Shown: piece after piece, positions 1 through 11,666 of the stretch | Layout of the letters: each line of letters opens with the position of its first letter | Position numbering within the stretch: position 1 is the stretch's first letter | NCBI RefSeq assembly: GCF_910591885.1 | Contig: NC_063276.1 | Span: forward strand, 496,001-560,000 | Length of the DNA: 64,000 nucleotides | Direction of reading: 5' to 3' | Source: Bombus terrestris | Taxonomy: Eukaryota; Arthropoda; Insecta; Hymenoptera; Apidae | Position numbers and translations under genes: made by a program | The notes under the pieces: generated by a model | What the model was told of the DNA's origin: nothing | What the model saw: the letters and a program-made list of their open reading frames with translations, nothing else | Database searches by the model: none

Positions 1-138
1 ATACGTATACGATCATCCCATGTAACTACTGCTAGGCGTGAGCAATGTGGATGCCATGAGATACACCTGGCCTACAAATTAATACTGCAAATATAACATA
101 TACTGCAAAAAACAATAACATATATGTTAATAGCTTAC
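1..138 (-). other. Start of intron 3 of the minus-strand gene
   Basis: Sequence 3' of the GTAAGC donor at 138 on the minus strand. It is AT-rich and has no open continuation of the gene. The next exon is outside the window. Confidence 0.6.
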
Positions 139-256
139 CAAAGATGTTTCCCAGTCCCTTGTGTGAACAACATCTGCGACCGATCCAGATCCAGAAGTAG
201 GTAAAGTTTCTTTCTGATATATTCCTTTGTCGAATAAATCTAACATCCACTTAAGC
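139..256 (-). CDS. Third coding exon of the unrecognised minus-strand gene
   Basis: The acceptor is TTTTAATTTTAG before 256 and the donor is CTTTG|GTAAGC at 139/138. The 118-nt exon completes an Arg codon and then encodes 39 residues, beginning LKWMLDLFDKGIYQKE and ending VVHTRDWETSL, leaving in phase 0. A short SGSGS stretch in the middle looks like a flexible linker. The following intron starts at 138 and the remaining exons lie left of position 1, so the gene is partial only because of the window edge. Confidence 0.7.
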
Positions 257-327
257 CTAAAATTAAAATAATGGAAGATCAGATTTTAAAATTAAACAAA
301 TATTTCTCTAACAGCTGTTATTAATAC

Positions 328-717
328 CTCGTAGCTATCAAATGCAAGACTGGTGTAATTTCTTGCGGTTCTGCAGACGCAGCCAGACAAACAGCATCGA
401 TGAATCCTTTCTCTCTGCATACACTAGCCAGCTTTCTAAAGATGCTATCATGAACTGGTAAAAACAAATCACCGGCACAAGCTGTCCGTGCCGTTTCGCG
501 TGTAGCGAGAATATCAGAAGTAATAGAAACTTCTGGATATTCTCGCAGATATTTGGTAAAAGGTTGTAATTCATTGGTCAGATTATCATAATCGCAATAA
601 TGTAAAACGTCCTCTATAAGCGCAACAGTAGCCAAATCATCGGCAGAAGGGGAATCAAAATCATGCAGAGACAATATCTTTATCATAATTGCTCGTTTAG
701 ATACGTACTTGTCTAAC
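328..717 (-). CDS. Second coding exon of the unrecognised minus-strand gene
   Basis: The acceptor is TTTTTATAG before 717 and the donor is ACGAG|GTATTA at 328/327. The exon is 390 nt and enters and leaves with AG|G split Arg codons, so it is symmetric and in frame with both neighbours. It encodes 129 whole codons. These are mostly helix-forming, with a polar N-terminal stretch (LDKYVSKRAIMIKILSLHDF), a patch rich in Asp and Asn (about residues 50-60), and a Cys/Ala-rich C-terminal half (VCREKGFIDAVCLAASAEP). The pattern recalls armadillo or HEAT-like helical repeats, but that is an impression only. A database search with the 188 residues would decide the family. Confidence 0.75.
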
Positions 718-893
718 CTATAAAAATAAGATATGAAAGAATAAAAAATTCTACAGATATTTATGCGCAGGAAATAAATAACGAATAACCACAAGATAGT
801 TATTCTCTTGGAAAAATTAAAAACAATTGTTGGAACGAGTAGATTTGAAAGAAAGAGCAGCTAAAATATTTCGATATGAAATGAATCTCATAC

Positions 894-949
894 CTTGTTA
901 CGTCTGAAGCCGGATAAAATGGCGAACGAAAGTTTACATCGGTTACCAT
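894..949 (-). CDS. First coding exon of an unrecognised minus-strand gene (5' end)
   Basis: Read on the minus strand, this exon starts at ATG 949-947 in a near-perfect Kozak context (GCCATGG). It encodes MVTDVNFRSPFYPASDVT plus two bases, AG, and ends at a GT donor at 893-892 (AAG|GTATGAG). No other in-frame ATG lies upstream before a stop codon. The AG completes an Arg codon with the first base of the next exon at 717, so the phases match. The gene runs leftward out of the window; 188 residues are visible over three exons. I do not recognise the protein. It has no signal peptide or membrane segment in this part, and the look is of a soluble, probably helical protein. Confidence 0.72.
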
Positions 950-1432
950 GGCAACATCCAATCGCGACACAGAATCGTAATACCGTTGCGCATGCGGCAA
1001 TTGGCTCCTATTCAAAACATTTCAATCACGAAGACAAACTTTTAGTCAAGTTTGCTACTAGAAATTCGCATGACATTCAACGTGTGTGCATTCGTGTATT
1101 GCGATTTAATCCAAAAATCTGGCAAACATACATTTTCTGTAAAAAGATCTTTTCGAAATTGTGGAAACGTGATTAGAGGTTGAACATTCAGCGAGTTACG
1201 TCGAACGTGACACAGCTAGAAGTAGGGGTTCCAATGGAGCAGGGTGGGGACCAAAAGGGAGGGGTGAGGTGGGGACAGCAGTATGTGGTCGCTATTCGTG
1301 CGGCGCGGATTACGTATTAGAGTTGTCTTCTGCTACGGATAGGTCTCGTTTATCGGTTCGTATCGTTCCAAAGCTTTTTCTCTCAATAAGAGTAGCAACG
1401 TGAGACACACTGGTCGGCGGACAGTTGTTAAA
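950..1432. promoter_or_regulatory. Probable bidirectional promoter between two head-to-head genes
   Basis: This interval separates the start codon of the minus-strand gene (949) from the presumed 5' leader of the large plus-strand gene (candidate start codon 1570). It contains a G-rich patch at about 1220-1290 and a CpG-dense patch at about 1300-1450, against an otherwise AT-rich background. No clear TATA box is visible. Divergent genes sharing a compact promoter are common in insects. The assignment rests on the arrangement of the two candidate start codons, not on a recognised promoter motif. Confidence 0.4.
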
Positions 1433-1500
1433 ATGCTACCGCCAAGGTAGTAGCAAGATCAATCGCGATCAACATGGTTTTGGTGGAGCTGTCGCTGTAG
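1433..1500 (+). promoter_or_regulatory. Two short upstream ORFs in the presumed 5' leader
   Basis: ATG 1433 opens a five-codon frame (MLPPR, stop 1448-1450). ATG 1474 opens an eight-codon frame (MVLVELSL, stop 1498-1500). Both end before the candidate main start at 1570. If the leader begins upstream of 1433 they would be uORFs able to damp translation of the large gene. This depends on the first-exon model being right. Confidence 0.3.
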
Positions 1501-1569
1501 AAAGTTGGTCGAGATCGCTGAGAAGACGAGAGACAGAAGGGAGGAGGACCAGCTCGGTCTTCGCGAAAG

Positions 1570-1618
1570 ATGGGCAAGGGTTCTAAGCGGAAAACTCGAT
1601 GGAGAACTCTCAGCATTG
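1570..1618 (+). CDS. Candidate first coding exon of the large plus-strand gene
   Basis: ATG 1570 lies in a good context (AAAG-ATG-G) and encodes MGKGSKRKTRWRTLSI plus one base. Two donors three bases apart follow: GT at 1619 (GTAGTG) and GT at 1622 (GTGAGT, the stronger intron side). Both leave phase 1, differing by one codon, and both fit the next firm exon at 42794, which begins with two bases of a split codon. The joined reading would be SI-A-PPGEEDEEEG or SIG-T-PPGEEDEEEG. The very basic start suits a protein with a basic nuclear-localisation-like cluster further on. The link spans 41 kb and is inferred from phase and position only; transcript data would settle it. Confidence 0.4.
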
Positions 1619-2697
1619 GTAGTGAGTGTTTTCTTATCAATGAAATTTATTGCGAGACACGCGAACGTCGCTTATGTCCGAGGTTATGATGCATGCTTTC
1701 GAAACTTGCGAGTGTATCTCGTGGCCGCATGTTCTCGGTCTAGTTATTGATCATTGATCACATATAGACATTTATCGTAAAACGCAGCCCGCTTATATGA
1801 ATTACTATTTTGCATGCTGCGTGGTATCGAACGTGTGCGCTCTACTGGTCACCGTTGTGGCCGTGACACCCGATCCGTTCTCATCAATTTCTATATAATC
1901 TCAAATCATTTTCGAGGAGATTGTGAAATAAGGGTTGCATTTATAAGACACGTCGTGTGCCGAGACACGCTGTTTTTTTTGCCCGGCAACGGAAAAAACG
2001 CGTTCGCGATAAACAACGACATGGGACGATCGTCGCGTAGATGAATGAGCGTACAGCGAGTCAGTTTCATCCGGTGACAACGCACGATATTACGAGAAAA
2101 TTTTGCCATTCTGCTCGGGACCATTTCCTAGCCAGGCATCGATCCGTACACCCTCCATGACTTTCCTCCTTCGTGGAAATGTCTCTACTACTACGCTCTA
2201 CACGCAACTTTACGGTACGTCAATGCTGTCTTCTCGTATTTTAAGCGTCTCTTTTCCTCGATTGCTCGAGGTATATCTTCGTCGTCAACGACCCGTTCTA
2301 ATATACGCTGCTTTTATTCTATACCCAACTCTGTAATATGTCCAATGTAAACTGTAGCGCAAAAACAAAGTACGCAGTTTCGTATGTATCCTACCGCGTG
2401 CTCTTCTATAATCTATGTCTTCTATTTTCCGGTTGAGACTTGTACGTTTGTCGCTGCGGTGTTTCGAACTCTGACGCGAGGTGCGTTCTCGTCGTTGAAG
2501 GGTTTGCCCCACGAAAGTCGTGCGTTCAGACATTAGAATTGCACACGATGATAGGATACCGTGGAAATACGCCACAAAAATGTCACAGACACTGTAAAAT
2601 AGAGAATTTTCAAGGCATCTGAAAAAATCAGGTTGGTTAGTTCCATTCCAACCGCGTGTCGTCGAGAGGAAAACGGGGTGCAAAGATGGTGGTAAAC

Positions 2698-2722
2698 TAT
2701 ATATATATATATATATATATAT
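2698..2722. repeat. (TA)n microsatellite
   Basis: About 12 uninterrupted TA units in intronic DNA. Confidence 0.9.
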
Positions 2723-4210
2723 GATGTCATCAGAAGGTGAAAGAAAGTCGCGTCTCTCATTCGACTTGTTTCTTGTGTAAATAAGTATACATATTCCATT
2801 ACGATTAGCAAATGAAACAAAAAGTAAGGAAAGAAAAGGAAAGAAAAGTAAATTCAATATTCTGTCACTGTTATAATTCATTCTTGTATCATGTGTCGAA
2901 ACATGCTTGTTCAATTACTCTTTTGCCGATATACGGTTCCTAGCTATAATCAGGCTTATAAACACAGGTTTATTGTGTTGATAATTTTGGTTATAGTAAA
3001 GTGTATTTATTTTGATGTTCGGTTTCTTCCACGGTCAACGTCGAATAGCGCAAACACGCACGTGAACATGTTAGGTTGGAACGATAATAAACCTCAACGA
3101 TTGCCAAATATACCTATGTATGTACATCGCTAGTTGTATTTCACAACGTTTTTGTATACATCTTTTGTCGATCCCACCCCCTATCTTCTATTTGTCTGGA
3201 ATATTGCTTGTACATCACGTTTCGTTTCCCGTTTATCAGCCCCGTTGGCGTTATCTTCGCCCGATAAGGTTATGTGGGTTTATGCTGAAGAGTTACCATA
3301 GACGGCGGTACCGTATACATATCAGCTAAGAAATTTTCTTGTACTCCCACAGTTTCCGATATTTTGTAAAATGAAATTTTTGATCCCTAATTTCTTAATT
3401 TCTCCCCCCCCCCCCTTTTCTTGCGTTCTTTGATACCATTAATTTAGTTTCTCTGGGATTCTTTTCTCTGATCGTTTGTATTATAACGTTATAACATCGT
3501 CATATTTTAAAAATTTTTATCACAACACGTTAATGTTGTGATATTTGCAGAAAGTAACTGTAAATGTGAACTATTTATTAGAATGGTTGTATCAAAATTA
3601 CCTAATAAAATTTGGTATCAGTGTCGCAATTCTAAGCAGTGTTTTGACTTTTGCTTGAGTTGTAAGCGATACAAGTGATCGTTACATATTTTGTTAGGAG
3701 CTTTCAAAACACGAATGATATTAGCTAAATAAATATAATAAAATAAATAAATAAAAATTTGCTTCTTCTAATTGTACGCTTCTTATAGCAAACGTACGAT
3801 ATTAAATGTTGTTTTATTCTTGACAAGTTATAAATTTGACCGTATGCGAATTTGTTTTTGCAAAATGAATTTCTTCTTTAGTTCTCTAAATGCATGTTTT
3901 ATTTAGAATTATTTACAACTTTCTTTTTCATTCATTAATATGCGTATCATCTATGCTTTTATTTCTCATTTATGCTTTTATTTCATTTCAATACCGTGAA
4001 TGGATGAATTATATCATCGATTTAAAACGAGAATCGCAGTTAGGTAATCGATGTTCACGAAAATATAAACATAGGCGGAGCAGCGTGTAGTTCGCAACGT
4101 GGATCGCGTGTCAAATCATCTAATGCTTGGCTAGTGTTTCTAGTGATGCACTAGTTTAGCGATGAAAGTTGGCTCGTTGCGTTTTCCGTGAACGAGGTGG
4201 AGCGAATTGA

Positions 4211-4477
4211 ATGTTTTTTCTCCTGTGCCTTCGTGTTCGTGCTAGTGGTAATTTATTTTTGAAATTGCGTAACAGATCTTCTGTATGCCGTCGTAAAGTA
4301 GAAAGAAGTTGCGTGCATAGACGTCACGCGAAAAGAAACTTTCGCACTTTAGATATGTTAAAAAGACGCTCGTCTCGGTTTCTATTTTATTTGGTTAAGA
4401 CGCTAGTTAAGCCTTTGATATTTGTTCTGCTTGGTACGTTACCAATTATCGTTCTCCTGCGGTTATTAAACCAATGA
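4211..4477 (+). CDS. Possible small ORF, 88 aa, basic with one C-terminal membrane-like segment
   Basis: ATG 4211 to the stop at 4475-4477. The first 55 residues are rich in Arg, Lys and Cys. The last 32 contain a hydrophobic stretch (LVKPLIFVLLGTLPIIVLLR) that could form a single membrane span, as in tail-anchored small proteins. The Kozak context is weak (TTGAATGT). It lies in the presumed first intron of the large gene and has no recognised homologue in my knowledge. Chance is the main alternative. Confidence 0.15.
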   Translation: MFFLLCLRVRASGNLFLKLRNRSSVCRRKVERSCVHRRHAKRNFRTLDMLKRRSSRFLFYLVKTLVKPLIFVLLGTLPIIVLLRLLNQ

Positions 4478-4987
4478 ATAATTTTCCGCGTTGCGTGCGA
4501 GTTCGAGATAGTTGGCGCATGCGCGTTTTATCGCTATAAAAGTCATTAACTATCGGGTGAAATGATTGGAAAATTAATGTCACGTTTTCGTTTTACTACA
4601 CAGCGAGAAATATCGCGTTGGACATGAAAAAAGATGGACGTGTTCGCGTTTAAAAAAGTTTTGCATTTACATACTTGAAAGATCAGAGTATTTTGTTGGA
4701 GTAAAAGTATTTTTTTCAAGAGCTGTCGGCTACGTCATTGGATAGTTTTTACGATACTTGCAACCATTTCAAATTAATGTCATAATATATATGATAATTT
4801 CAAATCTTTGCTAGAAATAAGAGCAGATTTAAGTTTTATATCTTATCGTCAGATAGTTCAATGTGCAAATTCAAAATTAAAATTGTATAAATTATAGTAG
4901 TTTATATCCATTCGTTAAGAATGTTTCCTTCTTCTTCAATTTTTTTTTCTTTTTTTTTTTTTTTAGTGTAAAATATAACATTAATTA

Positions 4988-5009
4988 TAATAATAATAAT
5001 AATAATAAT
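4988..5009. repeat. (TAA)n microsatellite
   Basis: About seven tandem TAA units, just downstream of a T-rich tract at 4940-4965. Confidence 0.85.
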
Positions 5010-5405
5010 CTGCACATCCAATATTCTATATATAAGCTATGAAACTAAATTTATTTCAATTCTCTGAAACATATTAATTCTTTTCTTTTCATCTTTTACA
5101 TCTGATACAAAATATAGCTTTTAGCATAAAACAGATGTTATTGCTAGGTTTTTTTTACTATTAGAATGACTCAGAAAAATTAGTAGCTGTGATACGAGAT
5201 CAGTTGCTATGTTTACGTAAAGTAAGTTGCTTAGTGTTTTGAAGAATAGGTTGAATGAAATGTCAATGTTTATCATCTTTTTTCGTATTTTCTTTCCTAA
5301 TAGATTCGATTCTGACGAACGCTTTACTTGTACCGATATTAGAGAAAGCGACCAAAGTACGAATATTTCATAGAGTACATTTATACTTCTGTGCTATGTC
5401 TTCCG

Positions 5406-5427
5406 TATATATATATATATATATATA
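5406..5427. repeat. (TA)n microsatellite
   Basis: About eleven TA units in intronic DNA. Confidence 0.88.
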
Positions 5428-6919
5428 AATAAGGCTGTTTGGTGGTTCGTTACGGAATTAACAGCAGAAAAGTTCCAAATTGTTTCCATTTTCAACGTAG
5501 ATCGTATCGCCCGTATCACTTTTATTTTCTTTTATTGCTTCCCTGCCCCTTGAACCAGACAGGAAAACGATTTATCTCAATTGCATGAATCATCTTATAT
5601 AGCACGATATGTACCTATGTACTTCTCGCGCTGTACCTATACGTATGCATGTATGCGCGTGTTGCAATTTTTCTCTTCGAACATGGTCGGAAGAAAAGAA
5701 TCTATATAAATAGCAATTTAATTTCTGTTCAATATATTTCAATTTTCCGGGCGAAATATTTATTATATTTTTATGAAAGGCTTCGCTACGTCGGGAATCT
5801 AGCTTTTGTTTATTAGAACGCATCATTGTCCAGAAGATGGAAGGTTTCTTTGTCGCTTCCTTGATCGAGTATAATTTTCGACAAATTTTTCACTTTGATA
5901 AATAGAATTGAAATTCTTTAAACACGATATATAAATACATATAAATTAACATTATATTCCAAACTATGATTGGAATAGTTTGCAAAAGATATTACAATAT
6001 ATGTGCTATTTATTTCTAAACACTCGTATTATTCGATTCTCAAGATATAGATTTGGGAGAGATTAAGAAACTTTAAGCGTAACGCTCTTTTCCAAGATTT
6101 TAAATACGAAAGGATTTCCTGTCCTCTCTCTAGTTCCAAGTATTTTCAAAAACGAAACTTTAGGAACTAAGGAAAATGAACGCGAAGAGCAATCTACGTG
6201 ACTTTACGACTTATCTAGTTTATAGAACCTAACCCCAATCTCTTTATTGCTTCGATTTTTGCACGCATTCCGCAAATGCACCTTCCCCTTTTCTTTTTCT
6301 TCTTTCCTTAACTCGTATCTCTCAACGACAATTCCATTCTTTCGAACTCGATATTTTTTATGCCTTTCCAAGTCTGAATTTCTATACAAACAGCGTAAAA
6401 TAAGATTTTTTCTTAAGAGATTCCTTTTTCGAAAAATTCAGTAAATACCCGATAAATAATCTTCTCTTCTACCCTTACCTCTTTTTGCAATTAACCCTGT
6501 TCTCGTTTTAGCGAATGGAAAAAATTCGCAACGTCGTAACAAGATGTCGAATTAACTTAATCGATTAAACGTTAATTAATATACCATCTAATTGGGTGGA
6601 AAATGAAAAAAAGAAAAAAGGAAAACGCAGCACGATCGAAAATAATTTGATCTTTTAAATATAAACTACGAATATACGAACAAAGTTCTCTTTCCTATTT
6701 CCTGGTGTTCGACCGCGCCCTTACATGCGGCGTAAATGGATTTTTTTAGTCGACTCGGTTAAACGATCGGGGATGAGACTCGATCGTCCTTTCCTTCCCT
6801 TCCAAAAAGAATGCGCGCTCGCCAAGAATTCACGATCCGCAACCCTTGATATTCGTTCCCTTTCTCCGCGACACACTCTTTCGGGGGGTGGGGAGGGGGT
6901 CAAAGATCTTCGGAAAGGA

Positions 6920-6923
6920 GCGA

Positions 6924-6961
<38 letters not shown>

Positions 6962-6982
6962 GTGAGAGTGAGAGTGAGGGAG
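6920..6982. repeat. (GA)n microsatellite with GTGA-variant tail
   Basis: About 15 GA units at 6928-6958 are followed by degenerate GAGTGA units to 6982. Purine-only on the plus strand. Confidence 0.9.
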
Positions 6983-9094
6983 AGGGGCAGAGGAGGTTAA
7001 GATAGAGCGAATCAATAGAAGCAGCCGTTGCGCCTTGATCGTCGTCCTGCTCGGACGTACGAACGAATAAACTGTAACGAAAGAGCAAAGACTACATCGA
7101 TCCTTTGCGAATATGCTAAGAAAATAACGAGGCCATGTTTGCGAAAGGAAGCGGGTCTCTCGATTATGGGTATTGTAATTAGCAAAGATCGGCAAGGATA
7201 GATCGTTGGGTAGAGATACGGGAATAATATTACTACGGGGAGTATGTGTGTCAAACTAATTCAGAATTTTTATATCTTCGAGTACGAATTAATATTTGTC
7301 GGTAGTCTAAAAACGTTGCTTAAGGACATCGATTAAGATTAATTCTTTTAGGAGAATACGAAAAAGTCTATTCTACGTAAACGCATCTCGTTATAATATT
7401 TACCGGGTTAGGTTACCGGGTCAGACACGGCAGATAGCAAGCAGAGCCGAATTTACGCTGTTTCACCGTGGATGATCACCGTGGTGGATGATCCATGGAA
7501 AAACGTCGCTTTCATTCGCTCTCGTTTTCATTCGCAATGATCTTCGAAAACGAACAACGTAAACTCGACTTTATTTGCTACTTGACTGAAAGATCGGCCG
7601 TGCCTGAATTATCCTTTGGAGAATAAAAATTACGTAGTTCGAAACTTTGGGAAACCTGTCCGATCGATAGGTTGGGTTAATACCGCGAGATATTTTTTTC
7701 ATCGAGATCGTCTATTTTTAAATCGATAAGTAATCGATTATGTTTCGAATTTGTCTGGATTATAATATTATCTTAAAAATATATTTTTTTTGGCAAATAT
7801 GGTTTTTAGTTATTTACTTTAATTACGTTAATAGTATACTCTACTATGTATAACGTTTGGCGTACTGCTGGTAAGTAGAATGTAGAGAGTTTAGTCGATT
7901 CGTATAGCGTACGCTGGTTCTCAGCTTTTTATTCGTTATCCTTCGTCGTGTATCTCAATCGCAGCAATACAATTACTTCTTACTTTCGATAATATCGTTT
8001 CTATGATCCAAGTATCGAATAGTATAAATCGGTTGTAAATCAGTCTTACTTGCTTTCAATCTGAGTTCGATAAATTATTCGATCGTTCAATTATAAAGAC
8101 ATCGAATAAATGTCTGCCGTGTATTGAAACACGTATTCGTATAGCGCAGTCTGTTCCTTGGTAATAAACGATCGTGCGAGGGATGTTGCCGACATGCGTG
8201 AATCTTGATAGATCCGTGGTTCATGGTGTTTCTTGCTAACTCCATGAGTGGGCTCAATAATCGACTCGTACTACTGCGAGCAGGGATTACGTATCCTTCT
8301 TCTATCGTATCGTATCGTTTCTATCGTTTAGCGATTAGAAAGAGCGCTGTTATCGCTAGACGGCCAACTTTTATGCATTTTTGCGAAATTTAAAAGTGCA
8401 AAAATACACGGAATGCGTACGAAATGTTTCGCTTATCTCGTTTATCGGGACAGATCGGGGACAAGGTAGTTCAATAGTACGAAACCTTTTGAAATTTCGT
8501 TAGCATCGCAACGAGTCTCTATCGAGAGACTATCGCGACGACGATATTGAAATTTAAAAATATATATGAGAATGAAAAGAGAATCAGGGTATACGGGGAT
8601 GGTAATTGTGCGCAAAAGGAGGGGGTGTCTCGATTCCGATGACCTTGACCATCAGATACGTCGAAGAGGGAAGGTCCCGAGTAACGCGCACTTTGTTCGA
8701 TGCGTGGCATCTAACCCGATCTAACCTAAATGTGCTTTATCTCTGTTAGGCATTGCAATATCGCGCAAATACACGCGCAATTTCATTTTTAACCACTTAT
8801 ATCGAAGCAAATATAATGTAACAGGTAGCATATTCTTTCTTGTCGTAATCTTTGAATCACGTTACTCGGATTACGAAACTATACTCGATCGTAGTTCGGA
8901 TAATAGAGGCTCGGCATTAACTTCTACCGTAATAAGTAAGTTCTACCATATCGAATACTCGTAAGATTCGATAGAAGAAATCACCAGCGTTGTATCGCTG
9001 CGATACGTCTAATAGGTACTAAATGGGTTGTATCTAAATATAAGCGATCGGTTATGAAGCTTGGATATGCGCACGAATGATGGTGCGCGCAAAC

Positions 9095-9117
9095 AGAGAG
9101 AGAGAGAGAGAGAGAGA
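9095..9117. repeat. (AG)n microsatellite
   Basis: About eleven AG units in intronic DNA. Confidence 0.88.
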
Positions 9118-10429
9118 AGCAAGTATAACATCGACCGAGAGCCGAGAAGGAACAAGGATTGGTTATGCGTGAACGCATGTGCCCTGAAAGTTAGGCACGT
9201 TGTTTGTTACGTAACCGGCCGAGTCTCGTTTCGCACCTCGCTATCGTACAGTGGACGATCGTTGTAAGTTAAATCGTCGTATCGTTCTCGTCGAGTAACG
9301 ATTTAACGTCATTATCGAGCACGATATCTTTGCGTAACGAATTTAACTTTTCAAATTGTTCCGCGGGTATCGCATAGCCACTTGATATCGCTCTTGAAAA
9401 AATAGGAAGCCTATAAATTTTCGTCGACGCTCGAGCTTGTTTACGACTTTCAGTTCGTATAACCGAGTAAATCTCAAGAAGCTGCAGCTACTTTTAGATT
9501 CTGCAAACGCAGGAACGAGTATTATATGCAACGAGGAAAGATTCATTCAGCCTCGTCCCAAAGAAGTTACGTACCGGCATTCGCGTTACGGACTGTATCA
9601 CGAACTGCATCTGCTATCTAAATAATTCATTGATCGTTCGAACACGTTGAAGCAGAGATTTTCAGCTTTTTCAGCAATTTAGGACGCGGTCGTTTGGGTG
9701 GGAGAGAAAAGTGCTTGTCAACGTTTAAATCATTTTGAATTATCTATGTTTTTTCCTTCGTAGAATCACGCGACGATTTTCGATCCAGAAATAACACGTC
9801 GAGTACTTATATCTTAGCCATGCATAGATACTTCATGGATCTAGTATTTCGAATACGATATTATCCAATCAAAGCATTCCAATTATTTTAGGAAAGAACT
9901 ACTTACATTCCAATGTTTAATTTAGTTGTAGTAAATAGCTATTACCAATTTTGATACTCGATGCTACGTGTTAGTAGCGTTTAGTGCAAACAACGCTCCG
10001 ATAATTACATATCGTATCGACGAAGGCTCCGAATATTGGTATATCAAACATCGAATACCGATATTCTCAGAACCAAACACTTTGATATTCAACTATTTTA
10101 AACATTTACCTTTCAAATTATCGATATTTCGATCGATCGAGCCTCGACTATGTCGGTATTCAAAATATCGATCCAACCGACGATCCGATATCGCAAATAC
10201 TAAACATACTTACCGTAATCACGATACGATTACTCCGAACAATCGCGCATAATTATTCCTTACAGACTAAACTTCCTAGTTGGAAAACAAAACTTCCTCG
10301 TTCTTTCTTACGCGAATCTAGCTCGCGTAATGATCCCGTAATTGCAGTAATATTTTACTCTGACTCGCGTAATCGCTAGTTCTATCGGATTGGCCAAGAG
10401 GACTTCCCATATATATGCATATATATATA

Positions 10430-10450
10430 TTTATTTATTTATTTATTTTT
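10430..10450. repeat. (TTTA)n microsatellite
   Basis: About five TTTA units following a short TA run; it lies immediately before a copy of the dispersed repeat at 10490-10600. Confidence 0.8.
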
Positions 10451-10489
10451 TATAGAAAATTCAAACGTTTATTTTATATTTGATTTTTT

Positions 10490-10600
10490 AGATTTGAGTT
10501 TTTTCTACTTTACATATTTTATATACTTTTACATATTACGAGTATTGTGTGCAGTTTGCAACTTTAAATTTCCTATGAACGCGTAAAAATCTGTAGTCTA
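10490..10600 (+). repeat. Divergent dispersed repeat, copy A
   Basis: The 3' part (10567-10600) carries a core that recurs at 38795-38828 with about 28 of 33 bases identical (TTTCCTAT-A/G-AACGCGTAAA). The preceding 80 bases also share a loose pattern with the second copy (TTTTTCTACYTA, then ATTACG). Shorter relatives of the core are visible near 21045 and 24950. The family is probably an old transposon end, but I cannot name it. Confidence 0.5.
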
Positions 10601-11617
10601 TTCGTCTCGAATTAAGCGATAATCTCTATTAACTCTATTAATCTCGATACTTTTCTTTTTAGAGGACTCGTTGATATGTAATCGCGATGTGCAAGTACGT
10701 TTCACGTATGCATATACCAAAAGAAAAGAAATTTTGGTCAGCCCGAGGCTAGTCGAGTCTAAGCTAGCGCGAAGTAGTAGGACGAAGAATTCCATGCAAC
10801 TAAAATATCTCGATGGTCGAGATTCCTCCGTCGAATAAATAGAAAAAGACGGTACTTTGTGTCAGTGGTGATTACGATGTCTCTGCGTGAACGTTGCACG
10901 TGTTGCAGATCGTAGACCTTCCCGACGTTCCGGTGGATTACGTAACAAGCTCGGAGGCCGTCGGTAATAAAGCGTGGCTTTGCGTGCGTTACGTGCGACG
11001 GCATGTGACAAAAGTGTGCGTATCGCTGTGTGGACGTGCAAAGGAGATTTAGCGCGCCGCGATTTCGAGCTTTTATCACGAGGACACCTTTCCACTTTGA
11101 ACGAACGCCGAACGGTGTTCCTTCCCCCGCTTCGGCGAAGCCAAAGTAACTCGATAAGATTTAATCGAATAGTTTAATAAAATGAAAATAATTTAGCAAT
11201 TTTGCTACGGTCAGTCGATTACTATTATCTTTCGATCGATTTGACGATAGCGAGAATATGAAAAACGTAAAATTAGACAATTTGTCGACTGAGACGATTT
11301 GTCGATGGTTTGTTACGTGATCGCAAACGTGTATAGGCACATTTGTAACAAGTTAGTCGGGACGTAACGATTACTTTCCTACTTTTCTACTTTTAAACGC
11401 AACTGTAAATTACTGGAAAACTTTGCTATCTCTGTCTCTACGTGCTTCTTTATACGTTTCTCTCGTTAACTTTCGTCGAAGGATGCGGAACGTTGCTGTA
11501 TCGACTCGAAGCGATACGTATCTTTATCATCGCATTAGTGTTAAGAAACGTAAGATTTTCTTGGAAAATATATTTTGTCCCGTGCGTTCTTTTTGCTCCA
11601 ATTTTGTTTCTACGTTA

Positions 11618-11666
11618 TACACACACACACGTACACACATGCATACACACAAACACACACACACAT
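11618..11666. repeat. (CA)n microsatellite, interrupted
   Basis: CA units interrupted by GT and GCAT, typical of an ageing dinucleotide repeat. Confidence 0.85.

Larger units (their letters stand above)
1622..6500 (+). other. First intron of the large gene, left part: AT-rich, CpG-poor to moderate
   Basis: No exon with matching splice sites was found. It holds TA microsatellites (2698-2722, 5406-5427), a TAA run (4988-5009), a poly-C tract near 3405-3416, and one open frame with a hydrophobic C-terminus at 4211-4477. Many short open frames occur and look random. Confidence 0.45.
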
